Shown here: positions 36,441 to 43,958 of the stretch, piece after piece
Position numbering within the stretch: position 1 is the first letter of the stretch
Layout of the letters: the number at the start of each line of letters is the position of its first letter
Source of the DNA: CAZBRS01 sp964494475
Lineage (GTDB): Bacteria; Myxococcota_A; UBA9042; CAZBRS01
Assembly (NCBI GenBank): GCA_964494475.1
Contig: CAZBRS010000004.1
Span: 62,001-126,000, forward strand
Direction: 5' to 3'
Length of the DNA stretch: 64,000 nucleotides
Notes under the pieces: generated by a model
What the model was told of the DNA's origin: nothing
What the model saw: only the letters and a program-made list of their open reading frames with translations
The model's database searches: none
Translations under genes and position numbers: made by a program

Positions 36441-36827
36441 ATGAAGAGGGTCACGGGAATCGGAGGCATCTTCTTCCAGGCCAAAGACGCCGCCGCGCTT
36501 CAAGCCTGGTACAAGCGGCACCTGGGCATCGACGTGCAGGCGTGGGGCGGCACGGCCTTCCCCTGGACCGACGACGCCGGAACCCCCGCGGGGGGAACCA
36601 CCGTCTGGTCCATCGGAGCGGCCGACAGCCACCCCTTCGCGCCGAGCACCTCGTCGTTCATGGTGAACTATCGGGTCGACGACCTGGCCGCGCTGCTCCA
36701 GGCGTTGCGCGACGAGCGCTGCCACGTGCTCGAGAAGACCGACGACTCCGAGTACGGCAAATTCGGCTGGGTCCTCGACCCCGAGGGCAACAAGGTCGAG
36801 CTCTGGCAGCCCCCGGCCGGGCGGTAG
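36441..36827 (+). CDS. VOC (glyoxalase/bleomycin-resistance) family protein
   Basis: A 128-residue single VOC module beginning MKRVTGIGGIFFQAKD and ending in the conserved DPEGNKVELWQ, with the metal-binding His/Glu pattern partly changed (no N-terminal His on strand 1, F-F-Q instead). Such proteins act as dimers on small molecules; substrate unknown. ATG 36441 has GGAG 7 nt upstream; ATG 36429 would overlap the upstream stop. Confidence 0.85.
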   Translation: MKRVTGIGGIFFQAKDAAALQAWYKRHLGIDVQAWGGTAFPWTDDAGTPAGGTTVWSIGAADSHPFAPSTSSFMVNYRVDDLAALLQALRDERCHVLEKTDDSEYGKFGWVLDPEGNKVELWQPPAGR

Positions 36828-36890
36828 CCGGTCAGGTCAGGGTGCCGTCCTGAAGCGGAGGATCGGCCACGTCACCGAGAGGAACGCCCC

Positions 36891-38582
36891 ATGGCCCGCA
36901 TGCTGCCCCCCGATCCGCCCTATTGGGGCCCCGGTACGAAGGCCGAGCGGCTGGTCTTCGAGACCCTGCGCGCGAGCCTGCCCGACGAGGTGACCGTGGC
37001 CCACGGCACGCGCTTCCTCGACGTGCGCCAGGCCGCCGAGGGCGAGGCCGACTTCCTGATCCTGTGGCCGGATCGGGGCCTGCTGCTGGTCGAGTGCAAG
37101 GGGCACGGCGTGCGCCGGTGCAAGGATCGCTCGTGGGTGCGCGTGGACGACGACGGGGAGCACCCCCTGGGCGAGAGCCCGTTCGAGCAGGCCGAGACGT
37201 GCGTCCGCAAGCTCGTGTCGCTGCTGGAGCCCCGGCTGCGTCGGCTGTTCCCGGCGCTCGACGGGCGCTTCCCGTTCCCCTTCGGCCACGCCGTGATCTT
37301 CCCCTTCACCCGCCTCGACGATCGCGAGCTGCCCCTCGAGGCGCCGCGCGCGATCGCGTGGGATTCCAGCGATCTCGTCCGCCTGCGGGAGCGGGTCGAG
37401 GGGGCGCTGGACGTGTACGGGGTTCGTGCAGGTCGGCGCGTGCTGCTCACCGAGCGGCGCGACGTGAAGCGCTTCCTCGACTCGGCGCTGCTGCCCCGCC
37501 TGGACCTCGTGCCCACCCTGGGGGCGCGCCTGGAGGCCGAGCGGAGCGCGTTCGTGCAGTTGACCGTCGAGCAGCGCGCGGTGGTCGACGGGCTCCGCGA
37601 CAACCAACGCCTCTTCGTGCAAGGTGGCGCAGGCACCGGCAAGACCGTGCTGGCGCTCGATGCCGCGCGGCGGCACGCCGAAGCCGGCCGCGACGTGCTG
37701 CTGGTGTGCTTCACCGAGTGGCTGGCCGGCGAGATCCAGGCGCGCGTGGCCGAACTGGACGCCGCCCCCGGCTCCATCCGTGCGGTGCGCTTCCATGCCC
37801 TGTGCCTCGAGGCTTACTCCCGCCTGGGCTTGCCCGACCCCACGCCCGCCCCCGATGCCCCGCCCGAGGCCGTGGGCCGCTTCTGGAACGACGAAGCCCC
37901 CGAGATGCTGTTCGACGCGATCACGCAGGGCGCGATGCCGGGCTGGGACGCCATCGTGGTCGACGAGGGCCAGGACTTCGCGGCCGCGTGGTGGGAGGTG
38001 CTGGAGGGACTGTTCCGCGACGAGGAGCAGGGGCACCTCGCCGTCTTCTACGACCCTCGGCAGGACATCTTCGGCCGCTCGTCGGCGGTGCCCTGCAAGA
38101 CCGGGGCGCGGTACACCCTGCCCCACGCGATGAGGAACACCAAGGCCATCGCCCGGTTCGTCGCGACGCTGGGAGAGGCGCCGGTCGCTCCGCACCCAAA
38201 CTGCCCCGAGGGCGACCCCGTCGACGTGCGCGCCCAGGAGCCCGGCGATCGCGCGCGCGGGCAGATCGCCAACCTCGTTCGCGACCTGGTGGACCGCGAG
38301 GGCGTCGACCCGGCTACCGTGGCCATCCTGACGCCCCACTCGCGGCGGCATTCGTTCCTGGCCGGACAGACCGCCCTCGGAGGCGTTCCGCTGGCCGACC
38401 ATCCCTCCGACCGCGCGGGCAAGCTGCTGCACGCCACCATCGGCAAGTACAAGGGGCTGGAGGCCGACGTGGTGATCGTGGCCGACGTGGATCGGACCGA
38501 TCCGCGCTCCGAGGCCAAGGCCCTCTACGTGGCCGCGTCACGGGCGCGGCAGCGGCTGTTCGTGTTCGAGAAGAGAGCGTGA
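36891..38582 (+). CDS. NERD nuclease domain - UvrD-like helicase fusion
   Basis: A 563-residue protein. Residues ~15-130 form a NERD (nuclease-related) domain, with ADFLILW and LLLVECKGHG giving the D...E-x-K pattern. The rest is a superfamily 1 helicase core: Walker A QGGAGTGKTV at ~242, Walker B VVDEGQDF at ~356, and the C-terminal 'AKALYVAASRARQRL' motif VI. NERD-helicase fusions occur in plasmids, phages and defence islands and are proposed to process foreign or damaged DNA; the role here is inferred from domain and neighbourhood. ATG 36891 follows GAGAGGAACGCCCC. It begins the accessory region. Confidence 0.85.
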   Translation: MARMLPPDPPYWGPGTKAERLVFETLRASLPDEVTVAHGTRFLDVRQAAEGEADFLILWPDRGLLLVECKGHGVRRCKDRSWVRVDDDGEHPLGESPFEQAETCVRKLVSLLEPRLRRLFPALDGRFPFPFGHAVIFPFTRLDDRELPLEAPRAIAWDSSDLVRLRERVEGALDVYGVRAGRRVLLTERRDVKRFLDSALLPRLDLVPTLGARLEAERSAFVQLTVEQRAVVDGLRDNQRLFVQGGAGTGKTVLALDAARRHAEAGRDVLLVCFTEWLAGEIQARVAELDAAPGSIRAVRFHALCLEAYSRLGLPDPTPAPDAPPEAVGRFWNDEAPEMLFDAITQGAMPGWDAIVVDEGQDFAAAWWEVLEGLFRDEEQGHLAVFYDPRQDIFGRSSAVPCKTGARYTLPHAMRNTKAIARFVATLGEAPVAPHPNCPEGDPVDVRAQEPGDRARGQIANLVRDLVDREGVDPATVAILTPHSRRHSFLAGQTALGGVPLADHPSDRAGKLLHATIGKYKGLEADVVIVADVDRTDPRSEAKALYVAASRARQRLFVFEKRA

Positions 38583-38600
38583 CGCGCGAGCGGTGCGTCG

Positions 38601-39215
38601 CTACTCGCCGTCTCCTTCCAACACGCCGCCCGCCCAGTTGTCGGCGCACTGCAACAGCCGCGTGAGGCGCGTCTCGCGGTGGGCCACGTTGTGGTTCTCG
38701 TCGACGTACTGTCCGTCGTGGTAGCGGACGGCCTGCGCCTCGTCGTCGGTGAGCGGCAGGTGCTGCGCCAGCAGGAACAGGCTGCGCGTGGGGATGTCGA
38801 GGTGCACGAGGTCCTGGTTCACGAGGTAGTGCACGCCCCGCTTTTCGACCCACCAGCGGTCGGGGTTGGGCAGGTAGAAGGGGCGACCGGGCATGCCGGC
38901 CTTGCCCAGGTCGTGGAACAGCGCGGCGATCACGCACGACTCGACGGGCAACTCGGGGGCCAGCGCGTCGCGCAGCTTCAGGAGCGTCTCGGTCACGTTG
39001 ACCGAGTGCTCGAGCAGGCCGCCGGGGCGGCACAGGTGAAAGCGCGTGGAGGCCGGCGCGTCGAGCCAGGCCATCTGGCTTCGCAGGAAGCGGTCGAACG
39101 CCCGCACGGCCTCGGCGCGCGTGTCGCACAGCTCCAGCAGCGCTTCGTAGCGCGCCAGAACGGCGTCGCGCGGCGAGAGCTCGGCGGCGTTCATCGTGGG
39201 GGTCGGGAGGGTCAT
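38601..39215 (-). CDS. HD-domain phosphohydrolase
   Basis: A 204-residue HD-superfamily protein: H in LLEHSVNVTETLL, the HD doublet in ALFHDLGKAG, and a later YHDGQYV with H/D ligands. The overall pattern (AxxxFHLCxPGGLLEHS...) resembles small HD proteins that act on nucleotides or nucleic acids. ATG 39215 was chosen; ATG 39194 is also possible, and neither has a strong ribosome site. A 25-nt palindrome of the TGYGACA-N5 type lies 54 nt upstream of the start. Confidence 0.8.
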   Translation of the reverse strand: MTLPTPTMNAAELSPRDAVLARYEALLELCDTRAEAVRAFDRFLRSQMAWLDAPASTRFHLCRPGGLLEHSVNVTETLLKLRDALAPELPVESCVIAALFHDLGKAGMPGRPFYLPNPDRWWVEKRGVHYLVNQDLVHLDIPTRSLFLLAQHLPLTDDEAQAVRYHDGQYVDENHNVAHRETRLTRLLQCADNWAGGVLEGDGE

Positions 39216-39271
39216 CGTGTCGTCGAGCCTTTCTGCTCTTCGTCTTCGTCGGGACAAGACTACGCGCCGGG

Positions 39272-39290
39272 TGCGACAGGTGGCGTCGCA
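39272..39290. promoter_or_regulatory. Palindromic operator candidate, site 1
   Basis: TGCGACA-N5-CGTCGCA. The flanking GGG and CCC extend it to perfect 9-bp arms (39269-39277 and 39285-39293). It lies between the SWIM gene stop and the HD gene start, both minus strand. It is one of five related sites between 39.27 and 45.81 kb with identical 5-nt spacing. It could also act as a hairpin in RNA, but lacks a T-tract. Confidence 0.6.
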
Positions 39291-39301
39291 CCCGAACCAC
39301 G

Positions 39302-39922
39302 CTACAGCAACAGATCGATCAACTGGTGCCGGTGCTCGGGGAACTTCAGGAGCACGGCCACCACGTGCCGACAGACCACCCCCGCACGCTTCCGCTGCTG
39401 GCGCTGCTGGTCGAGGCAGGTGCAGGTGGGCTCGACCTGCCAGGCGGGGTCGACCTCGACCGTGTACCACGCCGACCAACCGCGCCGCGTGAAGCGATAG
39501 ATCTCGAGCCCCTCGGGAGAGTCGGGCCGACGCTTGATGGTGAACGTCGAGAGCACCTCGCGCACGGCGCCCAGCACGCGGCGATCGCGCGCCCCGTTCT
39601 CGTCGGAGCCCTGGCCCGCGGAAGGCAGGGCCCCCGGATCGCCCGGAAAGAACGGAGCCGCCGAGGGAGGGCGCATCAGCTGACCGTCGATGACCAGGGG
39701 CCCCTCGCGCCCGCGCTCGACCAGCCAGGGGAGCCAGTCGGCCAGGTCGTGTCGCTTGGGGCGCGCGCCGGAGTCGTCGCGCACGTAAAAGCTCTGCGAG
39801 GTCACCCGGGTCACGCGGAAATGCCGGCGCTCCCACCACTTGGGCGTGACTTCGCCGATGAAGACGTCGAGGCCCTTGCGGGGAGCGGAGGGGGCGGGGG
39901 GGAGCATGGCGGGGGCCGTCAC
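39302..39922 (-). CDS. SWIM zinc-finger protein
   Basis: A 206-residue protein with a C-terminal SWIM finger: CTC, then 14 residues, then CRH within PTCTCLDQQRQ...GVVCRHVVAV. SWIM domains bind DNA or proteins. The N-terminal ~130 residues have a compact W/R-rich domain (KWWERRHFRVTRVTSQSFYV) that is not recognised. Start GTG 39922 overlaps the upstream stop (GTGA), so it is translationally coupled to zinc-ribbon protein A; ATG 39907 is an alternative. Confidence 0.8.
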   Translation of the reverse strand: MTAPAMLPPAPSAPRKGLDVFIGEVTPKWWERRHFRVTRVTSQSFYVRDDSGARPKRHDLADWLPWLVERGREGPLVIDGQLMRPPSAAPFFPGDPGALPSAGQGSDENGARDRRVLGAVREVLSTFTIKRRPDSPEGLEIYRFTRRGWSAWYTVEVDPAWQVEPTCTCLDQQRQQRKRAGVVCRHVVAVLLKFPEHRHQLIDLLL

Positions 39923-40488
39923 GAGCAAAGCCCGTCGGTGAGCGAGGCCAGGCCCGGCGTCTCGCGCTCCAGCAGCAGGCCCTCGACCACGTCGAAGGAG
40001 AGCCCCGACCCGCGGCAGGGGGAGGGCGCCACGGGAGGTCGCGCGGTCGGCGTGCCGTGCTCGCGGGCCCAGGTCGCGGGCAGGACGGTCATGGCGGGCA
40101 GGTGCGCGACCTCGCGGATCCAATCGAAGCCCTTCACGGAGTGGGCGTCGTGCACCAGGTGGGGGCAGGCCGAACAGAAGCCGGACCAGGACCCCAGGCT
40201 GAGCCCTCGGAGGCTGCGCGCGACCAGCACCGCGCCGCCGCATTGGGGGCAGACGTCGCGAAGAAGGCCCTGCTGCCACCCGCAGAGCAGCGACCCGAGG
40301 GTCGGGAAGATCGCGCCCCCGTAGAGGAACACGAACGCCGTCCAGTTCGAGCGGCTGGCCGCCAGCCGCGGGCTCGCCAGGAGGGTCTCGCGCTGCTGCC
40401 AGAAGAAGCGCAGCTGCTCGAGCACGCGACGCGCCTCGAGGTCGGCCTTCGTGCGGGGGCTGACGATGGCGCGTTCGGGGAGGGGCAT
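39919..40488 (-). CDS. Zinc-ribbon protein A (paralogue of 41682-42587)
   Basis: A 189-residue cytoplasmic protein of unrecognised family. The N-terminal ~100 residues contain L-x2-L-R-F-x-W-x2-R-x3-LA-x-PRL-x-ASR, a hydrophobic helix pair, and a four-Cys ribbon, CPQCGG...FCSACP. The same order and many identical residues are found in the protein encoded at 41682-42587 on the other strand. ATG 40488 follows GAGGGACGG and is preferred; ATG 40548 would add 20 residues without a ribosome site. It shares a 5' region containing operator site 2 with the divergent DUF1016 gene. Confidence 0.7.
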   Translation of the reverse strand: MPLPERAIVSPRTKADLEARRVLEQLRFFWQQRETLLASPRLAASRSNWTAFVFLYGGAIFPTLGSLLCGWQQGLLRDVCPQCGGAVLVARSLRGLSLGSWSGFCSACPHLVHDAHSVKGFDWIREVAHLPAMTVLPATWAREHGTPTARPPVAPSPCRGSGLSFDVVEGLLLERETPGLASLTDGLCS

Positions 40489-40569
40489 CCGTCCCTCGCG
40501 GCGGCTTTCGACTCGACGATCATGCCTCGGGGCTTTGGGGGTTCGCATGGTCGAACAATGGTCTTTGGG

Positions 40570-40588
40570 TGCGACAGGCCGTGTCGCA
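40570..40588. promoter_or_regulatory. Palindromic operator candidate, site 2
   Basis: A perfect palindrome, TGCGACA-N5-TGTCGCA, centred between the divergent zinc-ribbon A and DUF1016 genes, 11 nt before the ATG at 40599. The position suits a repressor acting on both promoters. Confidence 0.65.
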
Positions 40589-40631
40589 AATGATACTCAT
40601 GACGGACGGAGCCAACATAAGAGGATCTGCC

Positions 40632-41490
40632 GTGACGGATCTCGTTCCGACCGACTATGGCGCCTTCCTCGACGCCCTGAAAGCGCGCGTGAAGTCCGCT
40701 CGCGTGCGGGCGGCCCTGGCCGCCAACCGGGAGCTGGTGCTGCTCTACTGGAGCATCGGCCGCGACATCCTGGGTCGACAGGCCCAGCAGGGATGGGGGG
40801 CCGCGGTGATCGACCGGCTGTCCCGCGACCTGCGCCACGAGTTCCCGGACATGAAGGGCTTCTCGCCGCGAAACCTCAAGTACATGCGGGCCTTTGCCGA
40901 GGCCTGGCCCGACGAGCCAATCGTGCAACAGACCGTTGCACAATTGCCCTGGGGTCACGTCGTCCGCATCCTCGACCGGGCTCACGAGCCCGAGGTCCGC
41001 CGGTTCTACGTCGAGCAGGCGCTGGCCCTGGGGTGGTCGCGCGACGTGCTGCTGCTGCACATGGACCGGGGTCTGCACGCCCGGCAGGGGCAAGCGGTCT
41101 CGAACTTCCCCGCGACCCTGCCGAAGTCCGACTCCGACCTCGCCGTCCAGGCGCTGAAAGACCCCTACGTGTTCGACTTCCTGGGCCTCGGCGACGAAGC
41201 CCACGAGCGCGAGATCGAGCGCGCGATGATCGTGCACATCCGGGATAATGAACTTCTACCTGTCGGCCGTGGACGATCTCGTGCGCGACCCCGCGAACGA
41301 CGGCCCGAGCATCGGGCTGGTGCTGTGCCAGCGCAAGAACCGGGTCGTGGCCGAGTACGCGCTGCGCGACCTCGACAAGCCCATCGGTGTTGCCGACCTG
41401 CACCTGACGCGGCTGCTGCCGGAGGGCTTCCAGCAGAGCCTGCCCACGGTCGAAGCCATCGAGGCCGAGCTGCGGGATCTGCCCACCTGA
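40632..41490 (+). pseudogene. DUF1016 (YhcG/PDDEXK) nuclease with internal deletion and frameshift
   Basis: The N-terminal ~205 residues are a good DUF1016_N domain (ELVLLYWSIGRDI, GFSPRNLKYMRAF, QLPWGHVVRIL, VQALKDPYVFDFLGL). At about 41244 the frame shifts and the text resumes in another frame at 41248 with MNFYLSAVDDLVRDP and SIGLVLCQRKNRVVAEYAL, the family's C-terminal block. The roughly 45 residues that should lie between, including the 'LLFYH...VVIELK' catalytic PD-(D/E)XK core, are absent. The nuclease is therefore dead, whatever the cause. GTG 40632 or ATG 40599 are possible starts. Confidence 0.85.
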
Positions 41491-41508
41491 CCGTCTCGTG
41501 CGTCGCTA

Positions 41509-41527
41509 TGCGACACCCCCTGTCGCA
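41509..41527. promoter_or_regulatory. Palindromic operator candidate, site 3
   Basis: TGCGACA-ccccc-TGTCGCA, perfect 7-bp arms with the same 5-nt spacing as site 2. It lies 19 nt after the DUF1016 remnant and 155 nt upstream of zinc-ribbon B. The rest of 41528-41681 has a GC-rich imperfect hairpin near 41590-41625 and nothing else recognised. Confidence 0.65.
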
Positions 41528-41681
41528 CCCCCAATCTAACCTGACCCCGTCGCCGCTTTACCACCAGCTACTTGCAGGGCGACTCAGCGGGCCTCCCCGC
41601 CGCTCCCGCCGACGCGGGGCGAAGTACTGCTAAAGGCTGGCGGGGTCTCCTCCTCGCCGGTCCGGCTGGAAGGAGGTTCCC

Positions 41682-42587
41682 TTGCCGTCCCACGATTGCC
41701 CGTGCCCCTCGTCGGCCATCCACCTGCTCCTCTACCTGCGCGACGCCTGGGAGCATCGCGACCAGGTGCTGGCCCACCCGCGCCTGCGGGCGTCACGGAC
41801 CGCCTGGTTCGTGTTCACCTACAGGCCCGCCTCGTGCGCCCGGTACCCCACGCTCGCCGAGCTCTTCGCCTGCTGGGAGGCCGGGTTGCTGCACGCCCGG
41901 TGCCCGCGCTGCGGCGGCCCGGCGCTGGTCGCGCGCGTGGTGCAGACGTTCGGCGGCGGCACCTGGGGCGGGATCTGCACCGCTTGTCCCGCCCTGCTCG
42001 AGGCCGTGCCCACCGAGGACATGCGCCTGGTGATCGAGGTGGGGCTCATCGTTCCCACGACCCTTGGCGACCCCCCGGTCGTCCACCCCGTCGACGCGCA
42101 CGCCACCTGGGCCCGGGGCGTCTCGGCCTACGATCTGGGCATCAGCTACGCGTCCATGGCCATCGGCCACCTGTCGTTCCCCATGCTCATCGAGGCCCCC
42201 GACGGCCACCGCTGGTTCTACGAGCCCGTCGAGCGCGTCCTGGAAGACGCCGCCGGCCACGTGCTGGCCGAGCACGACGAGACCAGCGTGCGCTTGCCGG
42301 ACGGCACGTTGCTCGCGCGCCGCGAGGGCCCCCTCCTGGTCCTGGTCGAGGACGGCCGGGAGCGGCCCTGGCTCGAGCGCATCCGGTTGGACGGCGCGTC
42401 CGTGCACGTGGAGGCCGGCGTCACGTACCTGCCGCAGCGCTATCAGGAGCACCGCGGCGACCTGCTCTGCTGGAAGGACCAGCCCTGCCTGCGCGTCGAA
42501 GGCCCGGTGCCCATGGACCTGCTGCTGCTGCTGGCCGACGGACGGGTGCCGCCGGCAGACCCGAACGCGCCACCCGATTGGAGGTGA
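41682..42587 (+). CDS. Zinc-ribbon protein B (paralogue of 39919-40488, longer)
   Basis: A 301-residue protein. Residues ~10-105 align with zinc-ribbon protein A: LR-x2-W-x2-R-x3-LA-x-PRL-x-ASR-x2-W, PTL-x2-L, GLL-x3-CP-x-CGG-x2-LVAR, and G-x-C-x-ACP. The remaining ~195 residues are a beta-rich domain (strands like HRWFYEPVERVLEDAAGHVL) not present in A, perhaps a repeat-containing substrate-binding part. The start is TTG 41682 with AAGGAGG 5 nt upstream. It is followed closely by the next gene. Family and function unknown. Confidence 0.75.
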   Translation: MPSHDCPCPSSAIHLLLYLRDAWEHRDQVLAHPRLRASRTAWFVFTYRPASCARYPTLAELFACWEAGLLHARCPRCGGPALVARVVQTFGGGTWGGICTACPALLEAVPTEDMRLVIEVGLIVPTTLGDPPVVHPVDAHATWARGVSAYDLGISYASMAIGHLSFPMLIEAPDGHRWFYEPVERVLEDAAGHVLAEHDETSVRLPDGTLLARREGPLLVLVEDGRERPWLERIRLDGASVHVEAGVTYLPQRYQEHRGDLLCWKDQPCLRVEGPVPMDLLLLLADGRVPPADPNAPPDWR

Positions 42588-42590
42588 GCC

Positions 42591-43016
42591 ATGGGACTCC
42601 GTGGCGCTGCGTACTGGCTCTTCCCGGACGGGCCCGTGCGGACGGTGGGCACGTCGCACGTGGACGAGCTGATCCGAGACCCCGCGGCTTTCGGCTGGAC
42701 CCGGGCCGAGATCGAGGCGGCGTACGCCCGCCACGGCGAGCCGCTCGGCTGGGAGGGCTTCGCGCGCGAGGAGCTGATCCGGGCGACCGTGAAAAGGGGG
42801 TTCGTGCGGGTGCGGGAGCACATTGGGCGGGGCGGGTGCGTCTGGAGCGTGACGGTGGGGGCGATGGACGAGCCTACGCGAGCGCTGCTCTCGGCCTGGG
42901 TCGAGCGGGTGGAGCCGGCCTGGAAGCGGGGCATGCCGGCCAGGGTGCTGGTGGTCGACGTCGGAGAGGTGGTCGAATCGAGCGCGTTGATGGAGATCGG
43001 ACGACAGAGGGGGTAA
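42591..43016 (+). CDS. Unknown small protein linked to zinc-ribbon B
   Basis: A 141-residue protein. The N-terminus (RGAAYWLFPDGPVRTVGTSHVDELIRDPAAFGW) and the 'EELIRATVKRGFVRVREHIGRGG' helix look like a small mixed alpha/beta fold, and no motif is recognised. The ATG at 42591 is 3 nt after the zinc-ribbon B stop with GGAGG upstream, so the two are probably co-expressed. Confidence 0.6.
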   Translation: MGLRGAAYWLFPDGPVRTVGTSHVDELIRDPAAFGWTRAEIEAAYARHGEPLGWEGFAREELIRATVKRGFVRVREHIGRGGCVWSVTVGAMDEPTRALLSAWVERVEPAWKRGMPARVLVVDVGEVVESSALMEIGRQRG

Positions 43017-43103
43017 CAGACGCAGTCTGCCAGGATGGCAAGGTGGCGTTCGTGGTCGCTCGTGCCTGCGTGACGGGAGACTGACCGTCGCGCTGCCCTT
43101 CGG

Positions 43104-43122
43104 TGTGACAGAAACCGTCGCA
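43104..43122. promoter_or_regulatory. Palindromic operator candidate, site 4 (imperfect)
   Basis: TGTGACA-gaaac-CGTCGCA; five of seven arm positions are symmetrical and the 5-nt spacing is kept. No gene starts next to it now: it sits 88 nt after the small unknown gene and ~200 nt from the RloB stop. It may be a relic of a promoter whose gene was lost. Together with the tandem repeat, this accounts for what I see in the 309-nt gap 43017-43325. Confidence 0.45.
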
Positions 43123-43225
43123 TCTGGCACCTGAAGCGACTGGTCCTTGTTCTACAGTCAGGCCACGGGCGAGGTTCGACTTGGAGAATTGCCGAGTCTT
43201 CCAAGAGTCCGGGGCGAAGCGGGAT

Positions 43226-43277
43226 GGAATAGGGCGGGAATAGGTCGGGAATAGGGCGGAATAGGGCGGAATAGGGC
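43226..43277. repeat. Five-copy 10-11 bp tandem repeat
   Basis: Five units of GGAATAGGGC(G) (lengths 11, 11, 10, 10, 10), one with a G-to-T change, immediately followed by GGGG. It is AT-richer than the surrounding DNA. Non-coding in all frames. Confidence 0.9.
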
Positions 43278-43325
43278 GGGGAGAAACGCCCAGGGTGTAA
43301 GCTACGCCGATCGAAGGTCTAGAGC

Positions 43326-43958
43326 CTATCGACCCCGGATCGATTCGGTCAGGCGATGGATAGCGGTGGACGGATTGCGGCCGTCCTCGCCCACCAGACT
43401 CGCATCGCGCTCCAGGCGCTCGGCGCGGGCGCGGGCTTGCTCGTAGCTTGCCTCGAGCACGTCCGCGCGCAGGTGCTTGGCGTAGCGGCCCAGCCCCCGG
43501 CGATCCAACTCGGTATCGAGCAGGCGCTGCACGTCGTGGCGGTGCTGCATGCCCGGGCTGTCGGCGAAGTGCAGCAGGAACCAGAGCTCGACGCAGGGGT
43601 TCGAGACGGCCATGAAGATGCCGTTGTCGCGGGCCATCTGCTTCGCGTCGGGCAACCGCGCATGGTCATCGACGTCGCACACGACCCACACCTCGTCGAA
43701 GCCGAGGCTGGCATCGACCGCGGAGGCTCGCCGGGCCTCGGCTCCCCGGCGCTTGGCCTCGTCGACAAGGTACTTCGGGTCGCCGTGGCGCAGGGCGATC
43801 TCGACGTGGACCCGGGCCGCGCTGTGAAGGCGCTGGAAGCTCAGGAAGTACTGCGGTTCCGTGAGCTGGCCTTCGCACAGGATCAGTAGGCGCTTGCGGG
43901 CGGCCGGAGCGACCGGGCTTCGCGCGATCGAGCGGGCGCGTTTCCAGGGCGTGCGCAT
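43326..43958 (-). CDS. rloB: RloB-like protein (TOPRIM-like nuclease of RloAB)
   Basis: A 210-residue protein with the RloB motifs: LILCEGQLTEPQYFLSF near the N-terminus (acidic catalytic Glu), VVCDVDDH, and the 'AVSNPCVELWFLLHF' block. RloB is associated with the RloA ATPase in anti-phage/restriction loci. Its ATG shares one base with the RloA stop (TGATG), so it follows RloA in the same transcript. Confidence 0.88.
   Translation of the reverse strand: MRTPWKRARSIARSPVAPAARKRLLILCEGQLTEPQYFLSFQRLHSAARVHVEIALRHGDPKYLVDEAKRRGAEARRASAVDASLGFDEVWVVCDVDDHARLPDAKQMARDNGIFMAVSNPCVELWFLLHFADSPGMQHRHDVQRLLDTELDRRGLGRYAKHLRADVLEASYEQARARAERLERDASLVGEDGRNPSTAIHRLTESIRGR

Noticed and set aside
39121..39130. 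A TGTCGCA copy inside the HD gene
   Set aside because: It lacks the second arm at 5-nt spacing, and it is coding; chance.
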